Shown here: positions 36,821 through 47,852 of the stretch, one piece after another | Layout of the letters: each line of letters opens with the position of its first letter | Position numbering within the stretch: position 1 is the first letter of the stretch | From: Ilyonectria destructans | Taxonomy: Eukaryota; Ascomycota; Sordariomycetes; Hypocreales; Nectriaceae | DNA: 64,000 bases | Direction of reading: 5' to 3' | NCBI GenBank assembly: GCA_020740775.1 | Contig: JAHEWK010000002.1 | Location: 5,022,001 to 5,086,000, forward strand | Position numbers and translations under genes: made by a program | The notes under the pieces: generated by a model | What the model was told of the DNA's origin: nothing | Databases searched by the model: none | Seen by the model: the letters and a program-made list of their open reading frames with translations, nothing else

Positions 36821-37603
36821 TCAACGTGGGGTGTAATCAGCCACTGGGGTCATGCCGACCTTGGCATTGCTGGGCAGGGAGTAGAAAGATTTCGTAGACT
36901 CAATGTCAGACTGCTGCAACTCAGGCAGCTCGTCACGGTAATTCATGACGGAAAGCTCGTCTCGGCGACCTAGCTGGACGGCGCCAAATCCTTCGGGAGC
37001 AATTCCGCGAGCCGGAATCCCGTCAACGGCGAATTCATGTCTCAGACCCAGAACGTGGCCAAGTTCATGAGTGAAGATCTGCCACATGTTGTCCTTGTAC
37101 GGCCGTTGGAACGCCGTGGTGTAGACGTAAAGGTAGTTCAAGTCGTTCGCGTTGGGGAAGAATGCAGAGGCCAAAACGCCCCCCTTTGCACCACCATGGC
37201 ATAGGACAAAAGTTGCGTCCTTGGCCAGCGGTACCCACTCAAAGGTAACACCAACGTTAGCTTTGTTCCACTGTTCGGCTGCCGTAGCAAGCTGCAGGGC
37301 AGCAAGGTCGGCGTCTTCTTGGCTCTTGAATCCTTGTCGCCAGGCTGCCCACTTTACGACGGAGCCAGGGACCCATCGAGGACATTCTTTGTCGAGGCCG
37401 ACGAAGATATCTACAGGACCATTGCGGAGGTTGACGGGGGCATCCGTCTGAGTGATGCAAGTCGGCACCTCGTCAAGAGTGGTCTTGGTAGGCTTTGCGT
37501 TGGGGAACTCAGTAGGCTCGACTGTTTCAAGGGCGTCTTCCCCGAGTGTCTGAGCGACTGCGTCGAGGATGATCTCCTTGGTGGAAGGTCCGGTAGAACT
37601 CAT
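36821..37603 (-). CDS. Metzincin-type zinc metallopeptidase without visible signal peptide
   Basis: A single exon of 260 residues. The first ATG gives MSSTGPSTKEIILDAVAQTL; upstream in-frame codons are open only to a TAA with no ATG. The active site is THELGHVLGLRHEFA, the HExxHxxGxxH zinc motif (His179, Glu180, His183, His189), followed by a Met-turn LSVMNY (Met220), as in astacin/matrixin-like ZnMc domains. An N-terminal domain of about 60 residues precedes the catalytic part, and CPRWVPGSVVKWAAW resembles the start of matrixin-like domains. There is no hydrophobic leader, so the product may be cytosolic or exported by another route, or an upstream exon may be missing. The substrate is unknown. 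Confidence 0.85.
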   Translation of the reverse strand: MSSTGPSTKEIILDAVAQTLGEDALETVEPTEFPNAKPTKTTLDEVPTCITQTDAPVNLRNGPVDIFVGLDKECPRWVPGSVVKWAAWRQGFKSQEDADLAALQLATAAEQWNKANVGVTFEWVPLAKDATFVLCHGGAKGGVLASAFFPNANDLNYLYVYTTAFQRPYKDNMWQIFTHELGHVLGLRHEFAVDGIPARGIAPEGFGAVQLGRRDELSVMNYRDELPELQQSDIESTKSFYSLPSNAKVGMTPVADYTPR

Positions 37604-39594
37604 GATGTCGCTGGGATTGAAGGGTGTTCCGCACCACTGGATAGGTAGTTGATCCACGGTTTAAGACTGTCAAAGAAGGCAGATCGCCGATGTTTTCCAA
37701 GGCTTGAGGCTTGTATGGTTTGAGTGAAGAGTGAAGATAATGGTCAATCAAGGCGAGCAGGCGGGGCTTTATAGACATATCCACACGAATACTCATCATA
37801 GGCGGAGATGAGGGGTTATCCCTTCAGTCAAAGACTGCCCTAGTTTCAACCACATTCAACAGATTCGTCTCGGCCTGTAGAGCTGAACTGCGGGGATGAA
37901 TACGGGCACGTCATTATGCTGATCACGCTGCACGCCGAGGGCCGAGAACACAAGCTACGGTCATTTGGTGCCACAGAAGAGCAGTGTCCGCACCGCTAGC
38001 TCTAGAACATGTCACAATTCACCACAACCTCGTCACACCGCAGTGCTGATATCAAAGATAATTGGCAGCTCAAATGTTCCGTCTAGTGCCCGACTGGTGC
38101 CCGGTAAGCGTTCGTGCAGGTAGGTGACCGGTGAGAATGTGATTCGTCGCACATTTGGTCTCGGCAGTTGTACAATATGGCAGCAGGTGCAATGCGGTAA
38201 GCTGATAATCGGTCATGGGTACAACATGATTGGTGAAGATTCAATGAGCTTCAAGACTAGTTAGCTATATGTATTATCTCGGTATGTACACCCTGTTCAA
38301 TGAAGCGTAGAAGGATGAGACGGTGTAGCCAGGTGTACATGTGTCTCAGCACAAACAGTCCAGAGGTGCGGGGAAATGTAACGACGGTGTGAGAATAAGC
38401 AACGTGTAGGACATTGCATCTGAGCCCGGTCTGCGTGTGGTAGAGACAGCTGGCGTTTGAGACATGCTGCCTGATGGCTTTCATCAGCTGAAACTTTAGT
38501 CTTCCCCGATGGCGCTATTGTATGCTTGTCCGAATATGCTTATGCTTATGCGTACTTCGTAGCCTGCATGTATGTCTCTCTTCAGAAGCCCGTAAGCAGC
38601 CACGATCAGCAGCCATGATTGGTCTCGACCTGCCATTTCTGCGCATTGGCCGCCAAGTCACGGAACTCAGATTGTCTAATGCACCCTCTCTGTGAATCAA
38701 TTGGTGGCCGAGACTTGGGTGCACATTTCTAGCAGGTCAGAGAGCGAACGTGTCATTGAGGGGAAGTTCACTTCTAGGGCATTCGTTCTCACCGTCATTT
38801 GGGCTGATGTATACCTTATGCTGCCAAGATTACAGCTTCGTTTCACTTCGTATTGCGCACCGATAGTCAAGCTCGTCGTTAAGAGCCTCTGGTTAGCCGA
38901 AAGAATAGCCTACCCTATTCCGATAGCGTCTGATACATGTCCACCCACGAATGACTGGCTGCACAGGAGCATTCATCACTCTGTTGAGGAATCATGATTT
39001 TGTTGTAGGAATGACATGTGCGTATTCTGGGTGGAGTCTGGTGGGATGTTGGTTTCGAATAGGAGATCGGAATGCAGGATCCATTCTCCTAGGTTCAGCT
39101 TGCACGTATATCCGAACACCCTTTCACTTACATGGCACATAACAATTGTCAAATCTGATGGACCGGTATGAATTGCCGTCACGCAGTATCCAGTACCGAA
39201 TGCTCAGCAGCCGGTATCTGTTACAGACTCGCCACGTAACCGCAAAACGTAAAAGTTTCCCCTCGCCGTCACACGATTTTTGCTTTTTTAGTAGAAGGAG
39301 ACACGGTTTCACGAGACCACAAATGTGAGAATTGACAGCAAGGCGTAAGAGGCGTCGGCCCAGCTGCTGACCAGACACCAATTGGCAATTTTGACTTGCG
39401 TTTTGCATTGAAGATAAGCGTCACGTACTGGAGATCAACAGAAAAAGTGGCACTTCTGACGACACCGTAATTGACGTCAGAACTGTGGGACGGCTTTGTT
39501 AACTAGCCCAGTGATGGGAGCATTAGGCAGTAGAGAGAGCAAGAAGGTAAGTTCCAAAATTAACACAAAGACCAAAAAAATAAAAAATGAATTG
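37604..39594. other. 2-kb spacer
   Basis: Only short overlapping open frames without domains. The part near 39580-39595 is the downstream flank of the tRNA gene and holds its T-run terminator on the minus strand (A-runs at 39572-39587 as written). Confidence 0.4.
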
Positions 39595-39739
39595 CGACCA
39601 CGCCAGGAGTCGAACCTATGGGGATTGTTAATTGGGTAATTGATAAGTAGGTGAAGCGAAGAACTAACCTGGAATCTCTAGAGAATTGGTGAAATCGGTG
39701 AACCGAAATCTAGCGCCTTAGCCATTAGGCCACGCGGCC
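39595..39739 (-). tRNA. tRNA-Arg(TCG) with canonical intron and an extra 53-nt T-loop insertion
   Basis: Minus strand. The acceptor stem GGCCGCG (39733-39739) pairs with CGTGGTC (39596-39602) and the discriminator is G. The D-arm TGGCCTAATGGCTAAGGC is standard. The anticodon stem CTAGA/TCTAG encloses TTTCGG, so the anticodon is TCG (39704-39706), with a 19-nt intron (39684-39702) right after position 37. The variable loop is AGATT. The T-stem CCAGG (39668-39672) pairs perfectly with CCTGG (39603-39607), but the 7-nt T-loop TTCGACT is split after TT by 53 nt (39613-39665). The insertion is bounded by direct repeats AGGTT. Without both inserts the RNA is 73 nt, a normal length. An intact B-box-like GGTTCGACTCC remains on the 3' side, and T-runs follow, so it can probably be transcribed. 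Whether the insert is removed is unknown; it may be a pseudo-tRNA. Confidence 0.8.
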
Positions 39740-41017
39740 GATAAAATACTTGGCCCACAACTGGAGTACATAGAGCCGGTGCCTCCAGCCGAGAAACACG
39801 CAGGCTCTGGGTAGACGTATAGAATGTTAATTACTCAATCTTTGGCACTTTTATTAGAATACTATTAATAAGCTAGCTGCATGAGCGTAGTACAACTGCA
39901 AACATATCTCAACATCAGTTTAATGCTAACCTTTCGACTCATGCACAGCCTTGATTGCAGTGATCGAGTTCCCACCAAGGCTAAAGGACTGTCGTTCAGT
40001 CCAATTGCAGTTTACTCGACTTCCAAAACCAAGGCCCATATTCTATGCAGCTGTAGCGCTTTGTCTGATGTTGGGTCCTGCTTCGATCCTTATTTGACTG
40101 TCCGGATGTCTGCCAGCTGCTTCATGGATATCGACGCGCCGATTTCGCGCAGCTTTAATCTGTTCATCTTCCATGGGTGTCATTGGCAGTTGCTGCATTG
40201 AGAAAAAAACGTATGCATCATATAGCTCGGTAGCTGCTGGCCATATTTTTTTCGGCATCCGTAGTGATCGGGAAACCTTAGTAGTGATAGGCTCTGGATC
40301 GTCACTTTTCGTTGTCGTACAGTATCACCCATCATTATGAAAGCTGCCAGATCTGGCCATGCATCCACACCTTGTGGTGAAATCTGCTTAAACACAACCG
40401 GCACGCAGGTATATGTTCAACTGTACTCTATAGGACGACCGTGGATCAAATCGAGGTCTTCTAAATATCCGGCCTCCTCTACCCAATACAATGCAGAGGT
40501 CATGTTCTCAAACATTAGATGCATCTAAGACACAGCACGCTGCAAGGTCTATAAAGCCACGTCGAAGTTGTGGCCGAGAAATCATCTAAGATGGCTGTGA
40601 TAGTCAAGACACAGGAACTCGAGGCGCTCTCCATCTTGACCGCAAGGTCGACGAGAAAGCCACGACTGATTTGCCCCCTAAAGAACTCGTACCCATCAAT
40701 CCTCACCCCGCCAGGTGGGTTATGTTACGACTTCCCGGATCCCGCCTACTAATCCCAGTAAATCAGCCTCTTATCATGGTTCAACTGCCGATACCGGGAA
40801 TTAGAATGGGTTTAGCGAGTCCGGCATAACCTCTTCCGGTCTAGTCGCCGTAACATCATGTGGTCGAGGACCCAGCGGACCAGGGAGGTGCATTCCTTTC
40901 CCGGAAACGTTCGTGGGGGTCCACGGATTGAGATTTTCCATATTTCCACTTCTTGCCCTTTGTTCGGCATCGAAATCTCGCCATCCCTTTGCTGGTGACG
41001 GCAGTAGCTTCATCACG
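39740..41017. other. Spacer upstream of the second exporter gene
   Basis: No supported gene. The open frame continuing upstream of 41018 to an ATG at 40913 could extend the exporter by 35 residues. Confidence 0.4.
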
Positions 41018-44000
41018 ATGTCTAGGCATCATGGCCTGAGTGGGTCTCGGCTCCGGAGGTATGTTCTCCTCATTGACGTCATACTTCGTCGTGACGGAGC
41101 AGTCGGCTGATGGTAATTCTGAAGATGGGCGAGTCCAAAGGCGTGGTGGCGTTACCTCGAGATGGACACCGAGTCCTTGCTCATGATGATGAAAGGATCA
41201 CTTGCCCCTACAATTGTCATTGCAATGTCAGTAGCAGCAGAAGTGCAATTGGCCTCTTGACGCTGGTTCCCTAACTATTCCCAGTTCCCAGAGCCACGCT
41301 ATCACAGATGTCACCACAACGACCGGTTACTTGGCAGCTCTGATTGCCGTCTCCGCACAATGTCTTCAACCGCGCGCCAAATTCATCAAAGTCATGTTTT
41401 TCTGTCTACTCTCCTTGTGCGTCACGGCATCGATTACCTGTTTAGCCATTTATTCAGCCGTTAAGGCGCGCCATCCTGGCAACAATGCAATCCCCGATCA
41501 ATATGACAGCAGCGCATCGGCCGTCGCTGCAATCTGGCTCTTTGTAATGATCTGGTCAGTCTTTTGGTCTGTCATGGAAACTTGCACTGACAGACCCCAT
41601 TAGGGTCGGCAATGCCCTGCGAGCCTGGCGTAGCGCTGAGCTCCAAGATCCAATAGTCACATCATCTATCTTTGCGTTGGTAGCCCTTACCCGGGCTGGC
41701 AACTGGACCACCGTTGACGAGGGCCTCGATTTCGTCGTCCATCTTATTAAGACGTTCCTCATTGGATTTGCAATTCCCACCGGAGTCTCGCTCTTGATTC
41801 TACCCAGGACGTGCCGTCAGGGCGTCTGCAAAGACATCCGCAAATTCGTGCAGGAGACAAATGGGGTTCTCCAAGCACTAACCGAGTTCGTTAACACGGC
41901 ATCAAGAACAAGTTTCCTTACTCGTCAAAAAACTCACATAGTCTCGGAAGATGATGTGTCGTCACAGGATGACAACGAGTTGCCGTCCGAGGTCAGATTT
42001 TCCAAAGCTCGAAGTCGCTTGACCAAAGCTTCAGATACTCTAAACGCGCTTGATGCAAAGATCCAAGCCGGCTTGAAGTACTCTAGGAACGAGGTGGCTT
42101 GGGGTAAACTTTCCGCTGCTGACTTGGATGAGATTTCGATGCTTCTGAGAGGCGTGTTACTCCCTTTGTCTGGCATGTCGCTTCTGCCGGATATAGTCAA
42201 CAGTTTTACAGAAGCAGAGTCACGGGTGCATCCAACAGACGACGCGCCGACTATTGAAGGTCAAGGACCCATTGATCATGGCATCATTGACGCCTTATCG
42301 GAATGCCTCGGAGACACACAAACCCTGGTCAGTAACGGTCTACAATATTTCTTGCTCCAATTGGAGCTTGCAGGGACTAGAACCAAGAAACCATCCGACT
42401 CAGAGGCCTGCAACGAGGAATCGATGCCAATGGAGCTAGATCCGTCATCTCCAGACTTTGTCAGTGCATTTGGGCTTAAGATCCATGAAATGTCCGTGGC
42501 AAAGCAAAATCTTCGTGCCGATACATTCATTTTCAGGACGTCTTCTCCTCCTTCTCAACGCGCAAGCGATGACGGCACGCCAGAAACCACCCAACGCATT
42601 GACAGGGACATGATCATTCAACAAGATTTCCTGCTGGTGCTGTACTTGTTCAGTCTTCAGGCTATGGTTCTCGATGCAACCCTCAACCTCATTCGTTTCG
42701 CCAAAAGAAAGACAGACGATAATACGATGAAGCAATCACGTCTCATCATCCCTGCAGGCCTCCATCCCAAGCGGTCGCATACTTCATCTCCAACTATAAA
42801 AGAAGCTCCAGCACAGCCCAACGAACAACGAGACACTGCAAGGGAAGTCCAAGGACTTGAAGTCGTCGACTTGGTGCATTTGAAACCAGCCAACTTCCTA
42901 GAGCGAGGCAGCGACTGGTTCCGCTCCGTTTCGCACCTCATCGGCTCAGATCTTAGCATGTTTGGCCTCCGAGTCGCTGCTGCATCACTCAGCATTGGCA
43001 TTGTGGCATTTCTGCGCCAATCACACGACTTTTTCGTCCATCAACGAGGTATCTGGGCCATGATTGTCGTTGTCATCGGCATGAGTCCTACCAGTGGCCA
43101 GTCATTCTTTGGATTTTTCGCTCGCATCTTGGCTACGGCTGTGTCTGTCGCCTTGAGTCTTATCGCTTGGTATATCGTTGATGGTAAGACTCCTGGTGTC
43201 ATAATCTTTCTTTACCTAGCCAATGTTATCGAAGTGAGTCACATTCAGCCAGACTTTGGGTACTCGCTTGGAGATTTGCTTACTCTGTTTAGTTCTACAC
43301 CTACATGAAGAAACCTCACCTATTTGGCCCTTCCATTATCGCCATTGTCACACTAAATATCATCATCGCGTATGAACTTCAGGTGACTTTAAATCCCAAC
43401 ATGATCTCATTGATCCTCTCCTTACTCCCCTTCAGGTCAAAGCAATCGGCACCGATGTCGCCGAGTCAAATGGACAGCCATATTACCCGATTTACCTCTT
43501 TGGCCCTTACAAACTAGCGGCCGTCGCAGTGGGATGTGCCGTCTCCTTCTTCTGGACCATATTTCCATATCCCATTACGGCAAAGTCCAATGTACCGCGA
43601 CTTGCTGGCGGTAGTCTCTTCAATCTTGCTAGATTTTACAGTGCCATGCATACCGCGGTAGATCGATGGATTCACCAAGATCAACAAGGCCCGCAGGCCC
43701 TCGGCCAGGAAGATGATCGCTTGCACGGCGTGCTTCGGGACTTATACAAGCAGGAGCTTTTGGCATTGAACGGGCTGCGCATGCATAACCATTTCGCAAC
43801 ATACGAGCCGCCCATCGGAGGCAAGTTCCCAAGCGCGATATACGCCAAATTGACGGCTGGCATGCAACGCATCTTGACCATCATGTCGCTGATGGCGCAT
43901 ATTGCCCAAACCATGCCAGCACCGACTTTTCAACAATTGGAAGATGCTACGGAGCCTTCAGATTTGCCATCGCGCCAATTAGCAGTGGCTTGGACTTCAA

Positions 44001-44342
44001 CTGGCTTCCAGTTCCAATCCACGACGTCGTTGTTCTGCCACCTCGCCTCATCTCTCACACACGCCAAGCCGTTGCCGCCCTTTCTGACCGTGTCGGAATC
44101 ATTTCCGTTGGTGAGACATCTTCATAGGATCAATTCCGAGATGCTTCAGACGCAAAACTCTTACCAGCCGGCGTATACTGCGCTGATATCCCTTGAGCTT
44201 CTACGGACGACATTGAGCCTTGAGCTACAAAAGCAATTAGAGTGAGTTGTCAACATGCATCCAATATGAGACGACCTGTGCTAACATTTGTGATTACAGT
44301 GAGATTCGAGTTTTAGTCGGGGAAATTATGTTCCATGTTTAA
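41018..44342 (+). CDS. Aromatic acid exporter / BRE4-like membrane protein, complete
   Basis: I infer seven exons: 41018-41058, 41125-41226, 41285-41554, 41604-43233, 43293-43382, 43436-44241, 44300-44342. All introns are 49-66 bp GT-AG, and the sum is 2982 nt, a 993-residue protein. The N-terminal ArAE_2_N half shows LLMMMKGSLAPTIVIA, TTTTGYLAALIAVSAQCLQP and further membrane segments. A polar middle region follows, then a second membrane half with RVAAASLSIGIVAFLRQSHDF, GMSPTSGQSFFGF and WYIVDGKTPGVIIF, then the DUF2421-like tail. The last exon adds DEIRVLVGEIMFHV. It shares the fusaric-acid-resistance-like architecture and is a clear paralogue of the partial gene at 1-1657, including conserved motif order, but intron positions differ in part. 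It probably sits in the plasma membrane or an endomembrane as an organic-acid/toxicant exporter; the substrate is unknown. Confidence 0.9.
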
Positions 44343-44880
44343 GACTAGGAAAAACGATTGTTGCTCAGAGATGGTGCACCATCCGAGACAAGGCAGATTA
44401 ACAGAGAGCACAGCTGAGCCCACCAAATGATTTGCCAAGAAATATTTCTATTGCGTGGCTGCCAGAAGCTCCAATAATACAACGCCACCTTGTTGGTTAA
44501 CAACCAACAGACTGTACTACGTACGCGGTATTTGCATCCAGGCAATCCGCAGACCCGCTCTGGACAATCAGTAGTCTTATATGCCTAGCCTTCTTCTGCC
44601 CATGGCGTACCTGTGGTCAGCTGCAACTTCAGGGTGACTAATGGTGGCGGTTGATACGGGTCAGTGAGCCTGGTAGCGCCGCTTGGCAAGATGGAAATGG
44701 TTCATTCTTAAGTACTAGCCACCTCCTGGAATTTGCACGTTTCTGAGAGTGACAGTATAAGTGTCCGAAGCCACAATGTGCTCATCGCCCTCGTGGTCAT
44801 CTCTCCTTGTCGTCTTGCCACGGAGCGTTCATTGACCCGACTTTGATATTTCGTTAAATCCTCCCTATTCAATCTTCGCC
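44343..44880. other. Intergenic; promoter of the secreted-protein gene
   Basis: No supported gene. Part of this stretch recurs loosely upstream of the tandem copy at 46293, in keeping with a segmental duplication. Confidence 0.3.
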
Positions 44881-45755
44881 ATGCGTTCCAACATGTTGTT
44901 GTCTCTAGCCCTCGGCTTTCTCGCAGCCGACTGTGCGGTGGGAGGTCTATGCAAGCATGAGCAATCAGGTCAGTCCAAGCAGCAGTGCAATGCGTGCATT
45001 GTATAATGGCATACATACTAATCGAGATATATTCAGGCTCAACTTCTGCTTCTACAACACCGGCAATCCCGACTCCGACTCCTCCTGCACCGACGATTGC
45101 TCCGACTACAACTTCTACAACGTCGATCGTTCCCACTCCAACATCTACAACGTCGATCGTTCCGACTACAACTTCCGAGACTACGGTTTCGTCATCCTTA
45201 ACCGTGCCGCTCCCACCGGTTGACCCAGGATTCATCCCCATCGCCAACTTCAAGATCGTGGCTGGCGGCGGTCCCGGCAGTCCCATGGCAGGCTCAGTGC
45301 TCCAAGGCAATGGACGAAATACTCACTCCCCGATGTTCAATCCTACCGGAGACATGAGCCCCATTGCCTTCACTATCGAGGCCGGTACCGGGCGCGTCAT
45401 CCAATCGAATGGCCTGTACCTCTGTGGTTTCTATTCATTTCAGCCCAACTATCCTAGTGAGCTCACGAACTGCCCTACCGAAGGTACTTGGGACACCATA
45501 CCGTATTATTTCATCACCTGTGAGCAGACGGCCGATCGCAAGCTTGTGTGCAGCGTGCCGGCTGTCATCTGCACCTCTTACTATTCCGAGGAGGAGATCG
45601 TCACGAGCTGCATCCAGACCCATGACAAATTTGATCAATTCTATACGAGTCTGAGCTTTGCTGGGGGATATAATGTATATCTGGGCTCGGGAAGCTATAA
45701 CGGCATGGTTGCTGTTGACTTCAAAGTAGAGGCTGTTGAGATAATTACAGATTAG
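44881..45755 (+). CDS. Secreted Ser/Thr/Pro-rich protein with cysteine-containing C-terminal domain
   Basis: Two exons, 44881-44968 and 45037-45755, with a 68-bp intron; 268 residues. MRSNMLLSLALGFLAADCAV is a signal peptide. A mucin-like linker of about 60 residues follows, built partly from a duplicated 30-bp unit (TSTTSIVPT twice), likely O-glycosylated. The remaining about 170 residues form a compact domain starting NFKIVAGGGPGSP, with GNGRNTHSPMF, YYFITCEQTADRKLVCSVPA, several cysteines and a FDQFYTSL…GSGSYNGM…VDFKVEAVE ending. I do not recognise the domain. Its form is that of a secreted cell-wall or matrix protein. A broken tandem duplicate lies 540 bp downstream. Family and role are unknown. 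Confidence 0.82.
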
Positions 45756-46292
45756 GAATGATATGCAATTGAAAAAGGGTTTAGGGCTTTTGAATGATAG
45801 ACGATGGAATCCATCTGTTAATGATGTATAAGCCTAAGGCCTTTATATTTGGGCGGGCCTTTGCTTTTCTTCTACCTTCACAGTACTCCGCACATGTTAC
45901 TAGAGCATTAACGGACTATCGCTGGCTACCGACACGGTTGCCAGATCATTGAGGGACTGAGTATTATTAATTGACTGTCCCCCGAAAATTGGTTGCCTGT
46001 CCTCTTCTGCCCATACTGCGCTCGAGTACTCATGTCGCTTTAGGCGTAGCTGATAGCATTAGTGAGTAGTCAAGACAAATGCCTCGATGGCGCTACTCAG
46101 CAAGAAAAACGATTAGATGCGCCATCCCCTAGGACAGACATAGTTTTGAGGGTTGGTGAGATAAAGATCTGAAGCCACCGGCCATTTCTGTACGTCTCGT
46201 CCTCTACCTGTCTTTCGTGGGCGCTCGTTTGAACCAGCCATTATATTCCGTTAGACAATCATTGTTCAGTCCAGGCGATAGATTCCAGCGTC

Positions 46293-47065
46293 ATGCGTTC
46301 CAGTCTCATGCTATCACTGCCATTGGCTTGCTCGCCGGCGACTTTGCGGTGGCTTGTCCATGCTAGCATCAACAATCAAGGGAGCCGGAAGCCCGATTGT
46401 AATGCGTAGCAAATAGTGGTACACTTGCTGATTTGAATATATCCAGGCTCTACTGCAACCTCTGCCACACCGGTCATCTCAACTGCAACTCCTGCGCCAT
46501 CAATCGACCCGACTATAACTTCTACAACACTGGTCATCCCGATTACATCTTCCGATACCACAATTTTATCATCCTTAACCAACTGAATTTTCACATCAAT
46601 ACCTACGTTCAAGATCGTCGCCGGTGATGGCCCCGCACCATCAGGTGCAACGCTTAATGGCAACGGAAAGGAGTCTCGAAGCGTGATGTTCAGTCCTACA
46701 TTTGCAGGCGTCAGCACCATTTCCTTCTTTTTTGAGGCGGGTACAGGGCGCATCGTCCAAACAATGGCAAATACCTCTGTTTATACTATTCTACTCAGAA
46801 CAATCCTGCCGGCGTTGTGAACTGCGCCAGCGAATCCCCCACAGGCTTTATGACAGTTTTCATCACCTGTGAGCAGATGGCCGATCTAATGCTTATGTGC
46901 ATTTCGCCAGCTGGTTTCTGCCCGGGCGGTACCAATTGCACAAAGACTGGTGGCACATTTGATCAATTTTACACAAAGTATAACCCGAATGGGTACTGCG
47001 CGAGCTTCGGGTCAGGTAGCTACGTCGGCTATACTACTATGGACTTCAAAGTACAGGCTGTGTAG
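46293..47065 (+). pseudogene. Decayed tandem copy of the secreted Ser/Thr-rich protein gene
   Basis: It follows the gene at 44881 from MRSS-like start through the intron position, Thr-rich linker, TFKIVAGDGPAPSG, NGKYLC, FITCEQMADLMLMC to the FDQFYTKYNPN…DFKVQAV ending. Lesions: a one-base frameshift inside the signal-peptide stretch with a following in-frame TAG, a TGA after the linker (SSLTN then stop), and a one-base frameshift between IVQ and NGKYLC. The last about 80 codons form an open frame (46817-47065), which by itself would be mistaken for a small gene. Confidence 0.85.
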
Positions 47066-47852
47066 GCTCGAAGTTTGACACATGGACGTGACAACGGCCT
47101 TGGGGTGGTATTTATTACCACCTCCCTAGAAAGAAAATAGATTAAGCTCGAGTCACTTGTATAATAACCCATTCCCGTATGTCCTAGACTTGAAACTGGA
47201 TGTATGGACAGATACAGGCCCTCTACATCCCATGTCAACGATTCATCATCTGTAGACTAGCTTGGCCTAGAACCTCTATTACCCGAACTTGCCACACGGA
47301 GTCGTGCAATCTGTAGACTCGCCCACTAGTAATAAGAGATCAACCGCGAGCAGCGTAGCCTGCCATGTGCCAACATTCCATGACTTGACCCAGCTTGGAC
47401 TGGCCAGGTGGTATCTGCTAGTCCCACACACTATTGATTTGGCTGACCTGTGGCTGGATACAGTCTTGAAATCATTAGACATGTCCACCCGACTATCAGG
47501 GGTAGATTATTTCACGCGTACGGTGTATTCAGGGTATAGTATAGTGTCATGCTAATTCCTCGAGTTGCCTTTCAACTTCTCTTCCCTGTGTCTATGCCCG
47601 CTGTTGGCTCGTTTGTTTCGTGATGCAGCGCTTGAATTCTCGTTACAATAGCCTCAGCGAGCTCACTTAACGTGATTGCAGTCAGCAGTGGTAAGCCTTA
47701 TATCCCCTTCTCTGTCAAGTGTCTAACTGCCAGTATCAGTGGTTTTGCACCCACAATTCTACTTGACACCCACGAGGCCCTGATCAACGTCTGACAGTCC
47801 CCCCTCACGCTGTCACCCACATTACCGTCCTCGGAAGCTAACATGTTTCACA
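47066..47852. other. Intergenic
   Basis: The 3' flanks of two convergent units. No supported gene. Confidence 0.35.

Noticed and set aside
44708..45310. 200-codon minus-strand frame with VVVG-type repeats
   Set aside because: It is the complement of the Thr/Pro linker coding region of the secreted protein.
46817..47065. Independent 82-codon gene
   Set aside because: It is the surviving 3' end of the decayed tandem copy of the secreted protein.
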